NCBI GenBank assembly: GCA_027306845.1
Contig: DAHUYY010000025.1
Location: forward strand, 1-14,288
Length of the DNA stretch: 14,288 bases
DNA from: Vulcanimicrobiota bacterium
Lineage (GTDB): Bacteria; Vulcanimicrobiota; Vulcanimicrobiia; Vulcanimicrobiales; Vulcanimicrobiaceae
Direction: 5' to 3'
Part shown: in pieces, positions 6,196-13,620 of the stretch
How the letters are laid out: each line of letters starts with the position of its first letter
How positions within the stretch are numbered: the first letter of the stretch is position 1
The notes under the pieces: model-generated
Told to the model about the DNA's origin: nothing
Databases searched by the model: none
What the model saw: only the letters and a program-made list of their open reading frames with translations
Translations under genes and position numbers: made by a program

Positions 6196-7062
6196 TCAAC
6201 CGTTGAGCGCCTCGGCACCGCCGACGATTTCCAAGAGTTCCTTGGTAATCGCGGCCTGCCGGGCATTGTTCATTTGAATGGTGTATTCGTCGATGAGTTT
6301 ACCGGCGTTATCGGTCGCATTGTTCATCGCCACGAGTTGGGCGGCGAAGAACGCGGCATCGGTCTCGAGCATCGCCGAGAAGATCGTGAACTCGAGATAC
6401 TTCGGAAGCAACTGCGAGAGCACCGCTTCGGGGGTTGGAGCAAATTCGACCATCGCTTTCGGCCCCGAGCCGCCTGTTTCGCCGGCGATGCCGTCGCGAG
6501 CGATTGGGACCAAACGCTGTGTCTGCGGACGCTGGACGAGCATCGACACCATCTTCGAGGAGACGAGAACGATCTCGGAGATCTTGCCCTCGACGAAGGC
6601 GGTGCTTGCGGCTTTGGCAACTTCGCGCGCCGCATCGAGTTTCGAAGGCGCGTTTAACGGCCACGAGGGGTGGTCGCCGCCGCCGAGCCGACGAACCGCC
6701 TGGCGCGCCTTCACGCCGACGGAATACATCGTCGTGCCGGGATGCTCGCGCAGAAACGCTTCGCCTTGGCGAATGACGTTGGCGTTGAACGCACCGCAGA
6801 GCCCTTTATCGGCCGTCATAAGAATCATGCCGCTGGGCGCCGAGGAATTGCCGGGGTTCATGAACGGGTGATCGACGCGTGATACCGCCGCAACCAATTC
6901 GCGAAGCATCTCACCGAGCGTGTCGGCGTATGGGCGTGCCTGTTTTTGGGCCGTTTCCGCACGACGAATTTTCGCTGCCGCGACTTGTTTCATCGCCTTG
7001 GTGATCTGCTGGGTATTCTTCAGCGAACGAATTTGGTCGCGAAGATCTTTAACGCTCGCCAT
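6196..7062 (-). CDS. atpG: F1Fo ATP synthase subunit gamma
   Basis: The rotating central-stalk subunit (288 residues, normal length). The N-terminal helix ASVKDLRDQIRSLKNTQQIT followed by KAMKQVAAAKIRRAE is the classic gamma signature, and the C-terminal helix closes with DEYTIQMNNARQAAITKELL and EIVGGAEAL. The middle holds the globular domain with LMTADKGLCGAFNANV. The two end helices form the coiled coil inside the alpha3beta3 ring. The start overlaps the alpha stop by one base (TAATG) and there is no good Shine-Dalgarno sequence, so translation is probably coupled to atpA. The TGA is 17 bases before atpD. The chloroplast/cyanobacterial gamma insertion with regulatory cysteines is not evident. 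Nothing is truncated. Confidence 0.98.
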   Translation of the reverse strand: MASVKDLRDQIRSLKNTQQITKAMKQVAAAKIRRAETAQKQARPYADTLGEMLRELVAAVSRVDHPFMNPGNSSAPSGMILMTADKGLCGAFNANVIRQGEAFLREHPGTTMYSVGVKARQAVRRLGGGDHPSWPLNAPSKLDAAREVAKAASTAFVEGKISEIVLVSSKMVSMLVQRPQTQRLVPIARDGIAGETGGSGPKAMVEFAPTPEAVLSQLLPKYLEFTIFSAMLETDAAFFAAQLVAMNNATDNAGKLIDEYTIQMNNARQAAITKELLEIVGGAEALNG

Positions 7063-8561
7063 TAGAACGAAGTATTAAACTCCGTGAAAGCGGCATTGAG
7101 CTTGGCCTTCACATCGTCGCCTAACTGGTTGCTGGTACGGATGGAATCGAGGGTATCGGGGTGCTTCTGGTGCAAGAAGTCGATAAGGCCGCGCGCCCAG
7201 GCCTGTAATTTCGGCGTCGGGATATCGTTGGCGTAGCCGTTCGTCGCAGCGTAGAGAATTGCGACTTGCTCTTCGACCGGTTGCGGCTGATACTGCGCCT
7301 GCTTGAGCAACTCGGTGAGTTTTTCGCCGCGCATCAACTGCATCTGCGTGCCCTTATCGAGATCGCTGGCGAGTTTGGCGAACGCCGCAAGATCGCGATA
7401 CTGCGCGAGTTCCAGCTTTAGCTGGCCGGCGACCGATTTCATCGCTTTGGTCTGTGCGGAGCCGCCGACGCGCGAGACCGAGAGGCCGACGTCGACTGCG
7501 GGGCGGATACCTTGGAAGAAAAGGTTCGGCGTGAGATAGATCTGCCCATCGGTGATGGAGATGACGTTGGTCGGGATATACGCTGAAAAATCGCCGGCCT
7601 GCGTTTCGATGACCGGAAGCGCCGTCATCGATCCGCCGCCGAGTTCGTCGGAGAGTTTCGCCGCGCGTTCCAGCAAGCGCGAGTGCAGGTAGAAGACGTC
7701 GCCCGGGTAGGCTTCGCGGCCCGGCGGACGGCGAAGCAAGAGCGCCATTTCACGATAGGACTGCGCGTGCTTGGTGAGATCGTCGTAAACGATCAGCACG
7801 TCTTTGCCCTCGGCCATGAGCTCTTCGCCCATCGAACAGCCCGCGAACGGCGCGAGCCAGCGTAGGGCTGCCGCCTCCGATGGGCTCGACGCGACGATGG
7901 TGGTGTACTCCATCGCGCCCTTCTGTTCGAGAATCTGCGCGAGCGCGGCAACCGTCGAGTTTTTCTGCCCGATCGCCACGTAGATGCAGAAGACGTTCCG
8001 GCCCTTCTGATTGATGATGGTGTCGATCGCGATCGCCGTTTTTCCGGTCGAACGGTCGCCGATAATTAATTCGCGCTGGCCCTTTCCGATGGGAATCAAG
8101 GCGTCGATCGCGCGGATACCGGTCTGCAGCGGCTGCTTGACCGGTTGGCGTTCGACCACCGACGGAGCGGTGTTCTCGATCGTGCGGAAACGCACCGTCT
8201 CGATCGGGCCCTTGCCGTCGACCGGCTGGCCGAGCGGATTGACGACGCGGCCGAGCAGCGCCGTGCCGACCGGCACCGAGGCAATGCGGCCGGTGCGGCG
8301 GACGCGATCGCCTTCTTTAATTTCCGCATCCGAGCCCATGATAACAACGCCGACGTTGTCCTCTTCGAGGTTCAGGGCGATGCCTTGAAGCCCATTGGGA
8401 AATTCGACGAGTTCAGAAGCGCGCACGCCGCGCAATCCGTAGACTCGCGCGAGGTTTGCGCCGACTTCGATGACGGTTCCGACCTCGTCCTCGCGAACCT
8501 CGCCTTTGAAGTCCGCGATCTGTTGTTTGAGTATTCCGGCGATTTCGTCGGCTTTAATCAT
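7062..8561 (-). CDS. atpA: F1Fo ATP synthase subunit alpha
   Basis: The non-catalytic nucleotide-binding F1 subunit, 499 residues (normal length). It starts MIKADEIAGILKQQI, the N-terminal helix that meets delta. The P-loop is GDRSTGKT (168-175), where alpha subunits almost always have GDRQTGKT. Further family marks are VAIGQKNSTVAAL, VYDDLTKHAQSYREMALLLR, RPPGREAYPGDVFYLHSRLL, and PALxSISDGQ-like TNVISITDGQIYL. SVSRVGGSAQTKAMK carries the Arg next to the catalytic site. The ATG at 8561 has AGGA 8 bases upstream, and the gap after delta is 36 bases. It ends in TAA overlapping the gamma ATG. The identity is certain; whether the P-loop Ser matters for nucleotide exchange is open. Confidence 0.98.
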   Translation of the reverse strand: MIKADEIAGILKQQIADFKGEVREDEVGTVIEVGANLARVYGLRGVRASELVEFPNGLQGIALNLEEDNVGVVIMGSDAEIKEGDRVRRTGRIASVPVGTALLGRVVNPLGQPVDGKGPIETVRFRTIENTAPSVVERQPVKQPLQTGIRAIDALIPIGKGQRELIIGDRSTGKTAIAIDTIINQKGRNVFCIYVAIGQKNSTVAALAQILEQKGAMEYTTIVASSPSEAAALRWLAPFAGCSMGEELMAEGKDVLIVYDDLTKHAQSYREMALLLRRPPGREAYPGDVFYLHSRLLERAAKLSDELGGGSMTALPVIETQAGDFSAYIPTNVISITDGQIYLTPNLFFQGIRPAVDVGLSVSRVGGSAQTKAMKSVAGQLKLELAQYRDLAAFAKLASDLDKGTQMQLMRGEKLTELLKQAQYQPQPVEEQVAILYAATNGYANDIPTPKLQAWARGLIDFLHQKHPDTLDSIRTSNQLGDDVKAKLNAAFTEFNTSF

Positions 8562-8597
8562 GTGCTTTTTCCTACGGTTCCTTGGTAAATCGTGCGT

Positions 8598-9143
8598 TTA
8601 CGTACGTTGTGCGAAAAGGTTGCGAGCGAGATCGTCTAAGCGCCCCGCGACCGTTGCATCGATCAGGCGGTCGCCCATCATCACGCGCACGCCGCCGATG
8701 GCGTGCGGATCGACGTTGGTTTCAACGTCGAATTTTTTCCCGAAGCGGTTTTCGAGCTTTTTAACCAGCGCATCGAGATCGGCGGCAGCGAGCGGGCTTG
8801 CGGTGGTAACGGTGAGCGGCTCTCCGCCGCGGGCCGCGCGTTCGATCGCGTGGTATTGGCGGACGATTTCGCCGAGCAGCACTTCACGGCGCTTGCGTAC
8901 CAGCAAGACGAGCGAATGCGCAACGATCTCGTGCACCTTGGTGCCGAAGGTAGCCAGCAGGGCGCGTTCTTTGAGCGCGCGCGAGAGCACCGGCGAAACA
9001 AAGAAGCCTTGCAACTCGGCATCGCCCGCGATGGCATCGCTGACGCTTTTGAGCTCTTCGCCGATACGGGCTTCGAGCTTCGCGTCGCAGGCGAGCGAGA
9101 ATATCGCCGTTGCGTAGCGGCGAGCCGCTTTTTCGTTCGCCAT
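8598..9143 (-). CDS. atpH: F1Fo ATP synthase subunit delta
   Basis: Delta caps the alpha3beta3 ring and ties it to the peripheral stalk b subunits. The 181 residues have the usual two parts. The N-terminal helical domain starts ANEKAARRYATAIFSLA, with RRYAxAxFxLA as the family opening, and continues through SRALKERALLATF. The C-terminal part contains LTVTTASPLAAADLDAL, then KKLENRFGKKFDVETNVDP and the closing motif AIGGVRVMMGDRLIDATVAG (canonical form GGxxxxxGxxxxDxSxxxxL). The ATG at 9143 follows the b stop by 2 bases, with GGGGAG somewhat upstream. The position between b and alpha is standard for atp operons, and nothing is unusual. Confidence 0.97.
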   Translation of the reverse strand: MANEKAARRYATAIFSLACDAKLEARIGEELKSVSDAIAGDAELQGFFVSPVLSRALKERALLATFGTKVHEIVAHSLVLLVRKRREVLLGEIVRQYHAIERAARGGEPLTVTTASPLAAADLDALVKKLENRFGKKFDVETNVDPHAIGGVRVMMGDRLIDATVAGRLDDLARNLFAQRT

Positions 9144-9145
9144 GC

Positions 9146-9631
9146 TTAGCCTAGCTCCCCAAGCGCCGAAACGAAGCGTTCGCGCAGGCTGCGTTCGGCC
9201 GACGCGTCGACCTCTGCGAGCGCACGCGCTCGTGCGATCTCCAGCGCACTTGCAAGCGTCTCTTCGCGCAGGCGTTCGCGCGCGGAGTGACGGGCGCGTT
9301 CGAGCTCGCCTTCGGCGCTGCGAAGTTCGCGTTCGCCCTCGCTGCGAATCTCGGCGAGATATTTTTCACGCTCGCGCGCGACGAGATCGTCGACGCGGCT
9401 GACGATGAGTTTCGCTTCATCTTGGGCCCGTGCGGCCGCGATGCGCGCTTCTTCACGTTCGGCTTCCATCTTCGCCAATCTCGCTTCGAGTTCGGCGAGC
9501 CGTTGGTTCTGAGCTTCTTGCGCGGTCACGATCGCCGGCGTCACGGCCTTCTGCCAGATCCAGACCGCAAAGATCGCAAACGCGATGAAACAAAAGACCT
9601 GGCTCCAAACCGCAATCAGTTCGTAATTCAT
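9146..9631 (-). CDS. atpF: F1Fo ATP synthase subunit b
   Basis: A peripheral-stalk subunit of 161 residues. One N-terminal membrane helix (about 6-27, WSQVFCFIAFAIFAVWIW) is followed by a long charged coiled coil rich in Glu, Arg and Ala (about 35-155). It is the second of two b-type genes in tandem. Its membrane segment is more divergent than that of the preceding b'-like protein: the usual NxxxFxxLxxFLxxPI pattern is replaced by WQKAVTPAI. I therefore assign b by its position (b' then b, as in cyanobacteria) and not by a strong motif. The ATG at 9631 overlaps the b' TGA as ATGA and has GGAG 8 bases upstream. The two proteins probably form a heterodimer. Swapping the names b and b' would also be defensible. 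Confidence 0.85.
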   Translation of the reverse strand: MNYELIAVWSQVFCFIAFAIFAVWIWQKAVTPAIVTAQEAQNQRLAELEARLAKMEAEREEARIAAARAQDEAKLIVSRVDDLVAREREKYLAEIRSEGERELRSAEGELERARHSARERLREETLASALEIARARALAEVDASAERSLRERFVSALGELG

Positions 9632-10059
9632 CGCTTCAACTCCGGAACCGCTTGCGCGAGGAGCTGCTCGGCGAGCTGCTCGCGAAGATTTTTTAGATCG
9701 CCGGAGAGCGCTTCGACTTCGCTGTGAACCCGCTCGTTTGCCGCATCGATGGTGTCGTTCGCTTTCTTCGAGAACTCCGCGAGGATACTCACGCCGTCTT
9801 CATGCATTCGGGCGCGCTCCCTCGCAATCGCCGCATCGGCCTCGCGACGCGCTTCGTTGCGAACTTCTTCGGCCTCGCGACGCAGGGCATTTGCCTCGCT
9901 CTGCGCTTTCTCGTAGCCGCCGACGAGCCCGTCGAGGTACGCACGGCGCTGCGCGACGGCCTTCCCGACCGGGCGCAAGAACAGCACGTTCAACAGCGCG
10001 AAGAAAATCGCAAAGTTGATGAGCTGGACGACGAACGTGCCGTCGAAAGAGAAGAGCAT
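9628..10059 (-). CDS. F1Fo ATP synthase subunit b' (second b-type stalk protein)
   Basis: A 143-residue peripheral-stalk protein. The N-terminus MLFSFDGTFVVQLINFAIFF continues ALLNVLFLRPVGKAV and has the typical b/b' layout: one membrane helix with a QxxNFxxxxxxLxxLFxRP pattern, then a coiled coil of charged residues. The FDGT opening and the position right after atpE match b' (cyanobacterial atpG). The ATG at 10059 has AAGGA 11 bases upstream. The TGA overlaps the following b gene by 4 bases, so the pair is probably made in equal amounts. Single-b organisms such as E. coli use a homodimer; this one appears to use a heterodimeric stalk. Confidence 0.9.
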   Translation of the reverse strand: MLFSFDGTFVVQLINFAIFFALLNVLFLRPVGKAVAQRRAYLDGLVGGYEKAQSEANALRREAEEVRNEARREADAAIARERARMHEDGVSILAEFSKKANDTIDAANERVHSEVEALSGDLKNLREQLAEQLLAQAVPELKR

Positions 10060-10085
10060 CGAGCGGGGTTTCCTTTTTGCTTCGC

Positions 10086-10373
10086 TTACTTAGCGCCGGC
10101 TAAGAGTGCGGAGACGAGCGCCGGCACGTTGGCAACGACGAAGAAGAGATAGAGCGCGAGGCCGAGTGCGATAAAGCCGTTCGCTTCGACGAAGCCGACG
10201 CCGATGATGAGGAACTGGAAGATATTCGGGCGCGCTTCAGGCTGACGGGCGATCGCTTCGACCGCACGCGAGCTAACGAGACCGTTGCCGATCGTGGTGC
10301 CGATGGCAAACGCGGCGGCAACCAGGGAGAAGCCGACGACGGTAGCGGCGGCGATGATGAGTTGAACGTTCAC
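10086..10373 (-). CDS. atpE: F1Fo ATP synthase subunit c
   Basis: The proteolipid that forms the ion-driven rotor ring, 95 residues in two membrane helices (about 5-36 and 50-90). The polar loop is ARQPE (R43-Q44-P45) and the ion-binding carboxylate is E63 in IGVGFVEANGF. The residue after the Glu is Ala, and helix 1 shows no Gln at the sodium-site position, so proton coupling is inferred. The helix 1 glycine motif, usually GxGxGxGxG, reads AxGxTxGxG here (A23? region AFAIGTTIGNG), with T27 in the packing face. The start is GTG at 10373, with GGAAAGG 8 bases upstream, as often seen for this highly expressed subunit. It lies 27 bases after atpB and 26 before the b' gene. Confidence 0.97.
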   Translation of the reverse strand: MNVQLIIAAATVVGFSLVAAAFAIGTTIGNGLVSSRAVEAIARQPEARPNIFQFLIIGVGFVEANGFIALGLALYLFFVVANVPALVSALLAGAK

Positions 10374-10381
10374 TTAGATGG

Positions 10382-10388
10382 CCTTTCC
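10382..10388 (-). promoter_or_regulatory. Strong Shine-Dalgarno sequence for the atpE GTG start
   Basis: GGAAAGG (minus strand) lies 8 bases before GTG at 10373. It is the clearest ribosome binding site in the atp cluster and fits the need for many c subunits per enzyme. It also supports GTG as the true start. Confidence 0.6.
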
Positions 10389-10400
10389 AATCGAGTGGTA

Positions 10401-11135
10401 CTAATGCGCCTCGTCCGCGAGGGCGAGCGAAAGATAAACGATCGTCAGCAGCACGAAGACGAATGCCTGGAGAATGCCGACGAGAAAATTGAAGATCTGA
10501 ACGAAGAACGGGCCGATCGCCGCGGTAAGCGAGAGATCGAAGGAGCCGATTTTAATGTGCGACGAGACGATCTGATAGACGACGAGGATGAGTAGTTCGC
10601 CGATGAGGATGTTAAAAAAGAGACGTAAGGCAAGCGTCGTCGGGCGCAGCACTTCTTCGAGCAAATTGATGATGACCATCGGCCAAAACGGCTGCAAGAG
10701 ATGCTTGTAGAACTTGAGGCCGCTCTTGCGGATGCCGCTGACCTGAATGAGCACGAAGACCAAGACCGCATAGGCGGCGGCGGTATTGAGATCGGCGGTC
10801 GGCGAGCCGCCGAAGGGCAGCCCGAACGCCTTGAAGGGGAACATGCCGAATTCGTTGAGCGCGAAGATAAAGACAACCAGCGCGATCAAGAACGGAACGA
10901 AGCCCTCGGCGAGCGGCCCGATCGTGCTGTGCGCGAGATCGGCAAAATAATTGACGACGCCCTCGAAAACGGTCTGCCGACGATTGACCTGCGGCGAACG
11001 ATAACTCGCGGCGACCCACCACAGCAGCGGCAACGTGATCGCCATAACGATCCACGTCGTCAATACCGTATCGGAATGCACGGTGCCAAGCACCGGCACC
11101 TTCCAAAGAGGATGCTCTCCAATCTGTTCGTGCAC
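10401..11135 (-). CDS. atpB: F1Fo ATP synthase subunit a
   Basis: The membrane stator subunit with the two proton half-channels, 244 residues and about five membrane segments. The essential Arg is R171 in LRPTTLALRLFFN (canonical SRPxSLxxRLFGN). E180 in GELL and Q223 in LQAFVFVLL match the half-channel residues known from E. coli subunit a. The conserved loop SPTADLNTAAAYAV follows the second helix. The Gly of RLFGN is Phe here. The start is GTG at 11135, 13 bases after the atpI stop; its Shine-Dalgarno sequence is poor. No better start gives the family N-terminus. It ends in TAG. Confidence 0.96.
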   Translation of the reverse strand: MHEQIGEHPLWKVPVLGTVHSDTVLTTWIVMAITLPLLWWVAASYRSPQVNRRQTVFEGVVNYFADLAHSTIGPLAEGFVPFLIALVVFIFALNEFGMFPFKAFGLPFGGSPTADLNTAAAYAVLVFVLIQVSGIRKSGLKFYKHLLQPFWPMVIINLLEEVLRPTTLALRLFFNILIGELLILVVYQIVSSHIKIGSFDLSLTAAIGPFFVQIFNFLVGILQAFVFVLLTIVYLSLALADEAH

Positions 11136-11148
11136 GTTCCGTTATCTT

Positions 11149-11433
11149 CTAGCGTTTCGTTTGCGAGTCGCCGGCGCTTCCGACGACGCGCAGGGCGAAC
11201 GGGGTGAAAAGTCCGACAATATAGAGCCCGAGCGACCACCAGGGACCCTTAGCCGCGAAGGCCACCGCGACCGTACCGAAAACGAGCAAGCGTGCGAAAC
11301 TACTTAAGACGAATGCCCGCCCTCTTCCGGTCTCAACCAGCCGCCTCGCCGCCTCGGTGAGGAAGTAGAGGTTGAGGATTCCACAGAGATAGCCTACCAC
11401 GAAGGCCAGCGCCGCGAAGACCGGTGGGCTCAC
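11149..11433 (-). CDS. atpI: ATP synthase accessory protein I (AtpI/UncI-like)
   Basis: A small membrane protein of 94 residues with three to four hydrophobic segments (about 4-25, 42-60, 65-84). The first carries a GYLCGILNLYFL pattern, typical of the ATP synthase subunit I family, which is linked to c-ring assembly and is usually the first gene of atp operons. Sequence conservation in this family is low, so the call rests on size, topology, the GxxxGxxN motif and position right before atpB. The start is GTG at 11433, with AGGG about 7 bases upstream, 12 bases after the wecB stop. It ends in TAG. Confidence 0.85.
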   Translation of the reverse strand: MSPPVFAALAFVVGYLCGILNLYFLTEAARRLVETGRGRAFVLSSFARLLVFGTVAVAFAAKGPWWSLGLYIVGLFTPFALRVVGSAGDSQTKR

Positions 11434-11445
11434 CGCCGCGCCCTG

Positions 11446-12591
11446 CTACGGCACGAAGGCGGCGGGTTCCTCGCCGCCGCGAAAACGCGCGAGGAGTGCG
11501 AGGAGGATACGCTGCGAGGCCGAGCCGTCGCCGTAGGGGTTCGCCGCCCGCGACATCGCGGCGTAGTGCGCCGGGTCGCCGAGGAGGGAGGCCGCCGCCG
11601 CAAGGATCCGCTCCGGGTCGTGCCCGACCAACTCGAGCGTTCCCGCCGCGAGCCCCTCGGGGCGCTCGGTCTCGTCGCGCATGACGAGAACCGGCTTCCC
11701 GAGACAAGGTGCCTCCTCTTGCAAGCCGCCGGAATCGGTGAGGACGAAGTGCGCCGCTCGGACCACCGCGACCATCTTCGCGTAGTCGATCGGATCGACC
11801 AAAATCGCGTCCTCGAGCCCGCCCAGAACCTCGCGAACGACCGGAGCGACGTGCGGCGAGGGGTGGACCGGCCAATAAATCTGCGGACGCTGCGGAAGAT
11901 CCAACATGCGGCGCATCGCTTGCGCCATCGCTCGCATGTGCGGGTGATTTTCGCGGCGATGCGCGGTGACGACGACGAGCGGGCGCTGTGGATCGACGCG
12001 CTCGAAGAGCGGCGGCAGCGGCAACGTCGGCAGATTCGCGGTTTCAAGAAACGCATCGATCACGGTGTTACCGGTGACGAAGATATTCCGCGAAGCGACG
12101 CCTTCGGCGAGAAGGTTCTCTCTCGCGCGCGCGGTCGGCGAAAAATGATAGCGCGCGAGCCGCCCGGTGAGCCGACGATTCATCTCTTCGGGATAGGGCA
12201 ACCACGGGTCGCCGGTGCGCAGGCCGGCCTCAACGTGCCCGACCTCGATCTTGGCATAAAATGCAGCGAGCGCCGCTGCGGTGCTGGTCGTCGTGTCGCC
12301 GTGAACGAGCACGATATCGGGGCGAGCGCGCGCCAGGACGGGCTCCATGCCCTCGAGCACGCGCGTGGTAATCTGCGTGAGCGTCTGATCCGAGGTCATG
12401 ATGTCGAGATCGTAATCGGGAACGATCGAAAAAAGCGAGAGCAGATCGTCGAGCATGTGTCGGTGCTGCGCCGTCACGCAGATCGACGCATCGAAGCGCG
12501 GGTCGGCACGAAGCGCTTCAACGACCGGCGCCATTTTAATGGTGTCGGGGCGCGTCCCGAAGACGCTCATCACGCGTAATGGTTCGCTCAC
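11446..12591 (-). CDS. wecB: UDP-N-acetylglucosamine 2-epimerase, non-hydrolysing (WecB/MnaA)
   Basis: This enzyme interconverts UDP-GlcNAc and UDP-ManNAc in the cytoplasm, feeding ManNAc into envelope polysaccharides. The 381 residues match the family end to end: FGTRPDTIKMAPV (11-23; usually GTRPE, here Asp), VTAQHRHMLDD, VHGDTTTS (D99), GHVEAGLRT (E121), YPEEMNRR (E135/E136), FVTGNTVIDA, VTAHRRENHPH (H211), LTDSGGLQEEAP, and NPYGDGSAS near the end. The catalytic acids and His are all present. The start is GTG at 12591, with GGAAGG 5 bases upstream, and it overlaps the TGA of the preceding transferase by 4 bases. The tight pairing with a WecA/TagO-type gene supports a shared lipid-linked glycan pathway. 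The gene ends in TAG. Confidence 0.97.
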   Translation of the reverse strand: MSEPLRVMSVFGTRPDTIKMAPVVEALRADPRFDASICVTAQHRHMLDDLLSLFSIVPDYDLDIMTSDQTLTQITTRVLEGMEPVLARARPDIVLVHGDTTTSTAAALAAFYAKIEVGHVEAGLRTGDPWLPYPEEMNRRLTGRLARYHFSPTARARENLLAEGVASRNIFVTGNTVIDAFLETANLPTLPLPPLFERVDPQRPLVVVTAHRRENHPHMRAMAQAMRRMLDLPQRPQIYWPVHPSPHVAPVVREVLGGLEDAILVDPIDYAKMVAVVRAAHFVLTDSGGLQEEAPCLGKPVLVMRDETERPEGLAAGTLELVGHDPERILAAAASLLGDPAHYAAMSRAANPYGDGSASQRILLALLARFRGGEEPAAFVP

Positions 12592-13610
12592 ACAAGCCTT
12601 CCCGAATGAGAGATGATTCCGGAGAACAACAGTGCGGCGACGCCGAGAACGATGCAGACCGCGTAGATAAGGAAGACGGCCTGCCGAACGCCGAGACCGA
12701 AACGGAAGATCAGTTGGTGGTGAAAGTGGCCGCGATCTGCGTCGGTAATGCTGCGCCGATTCGCCGCTCGCCGCACGATGACGGCGGCGGTATCGAGAAT
12801 CGGCAGCGCCAGGACAACCAGCGGCACCAAAAGGCTGATCGCGATCGCCGTCTTGCTGCCGCCGATAATCGTCACCGTCGCAAACACGTAGCCGATGAAG
12901 AGCGAGCCCGCATCCCCGAGAAAGATCCGCGCCGGGTTAAAGTTGTAGGGAAGAAATCCGAGCGAGCTGCCCGCGAGCGCGAGCAACACCAGGGCCACGA
13001 TAAAATTGCCGTGGAGCGCGGCGATAGCGAAGAGAAAGAGGCTCGAGATCGTCGTTACCCCAGCGAGCAAACCGTCGAGCCCGTCGATGAAATTCATCGC
13101 GTTCATCATTCCGACGTACCAGAGCAAGGTGAGCGGGATGCTTACCCAGATCGGAAAATCGATCCATGCGTTGGTCGCGCCGTGCGCGAACGGGTTGTTG
13201 ATGCCGGTGATCGTAAACCCGTAGAGCATCGAGATCGCCGCGACGACGATCTGCGCGATGAGCTTGCTACGCGCGCGCATCTGCATGACGTCGTCCCAGA
13301 GCCCGACGCCGAGAATCAACAAGCTGCCGAAGAGCAAACCGATAAGATGGTGCGCGATATCGAGTTGTGCGTCACGCGCATGCGGCGAACCGACCACGAA
13401 GCCCAAAACGGCGAAGAGCGCGGTGGCAAAACCGAAAAAGACGGCAACGCCGCCGATGCGCGGCGTCGGGGTGGTATGGACGCGGCGCTCCTCTTCGACG
13501 CCGTCGATGATTTCGAGATGCGTTGCCAGGCGAATCACGAGAGGCGCAATGGCAACGGCAACGACGGCTGCGATAACGAAAGCCGCTATCTCCGCGAGAA
13601 TCGGTTTCAT
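12588..13610 (-). CDS. Undecaprenyl-phosphate N-acetylglucosaminyl-1-phosphate transferase-like (WecA/TagO)
   Basis: An integral membrane enzyme of the MraY/WecA/TagO superfamily (340 residues, about ten membrane helices). It moves a sugar-1-phosphate from a UDP-sugar to polyprenyl phosphate, starting an envelope polysaccharide. Motifs: the acidic pair D106-D107 in GLWDDVMQ, NAMNFIDGLDGLLAG (170-184), FNPARIFLGDAGSLFIG (224-240), and the cytoplasmic His loop GHFHHQL (294-300). The RIFLGDAGS and HFHH words put it with WecA/TagO and not MraY. The partner wecB points to GlcNAc as substrate. The ATG at 13610 is 10 bases after the deaminase stop. The true acceptor glycan cannot be read from the sequence. 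Confidence 0.93.
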   Translation of the reverse strand: MKPILAEIAAFVIAAVVAVAIAPLVIRLATHLEIIDGVEEERRVHTTPTPRIGGVAVFFGFATALFAVLGFVVGSPHARDAQLDIAHHLIGLLFGSLLILGVGLWDDVMQMRARSKLIAQIVVAAISMLYGFTITGINNPFAHGATNAWIDFPIWVSIPLTLLWYVGMMNAMNFIDGLDGLLAGVTTISSLFLFAIAALHGNFIVALVLLALAGSSLGFLPYNFNPARIFLGDAGSLFIGYVFATVTIIGGSKTAIAISLLVPLVVLALPILDTAAVIVRRAANRRSITDADRGHFHHQLIFRFGLGVRQAVFLIYAVCIVLGVAALLFSGIISHSGRLV

Positions 13611-13620
13611 CGGCGTGAAC

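Noticed and set aside
4691..6277. A 528-codon open frame on the plus strand, antisense to atpD and the end of atpG
   Set aside because: GC-rich coding sequence keeps the opposite strand open. The translation is rich in Arg, His and Asp with no domain, and atpD on the other strand is certain.
11333..11875. A minus-strand 180-codon open frame overlapping wecB and atpI in another frame
   Set aside because: The Arg/Gly/Ala-rich product has no family features, and both overlapped genes are well supported.
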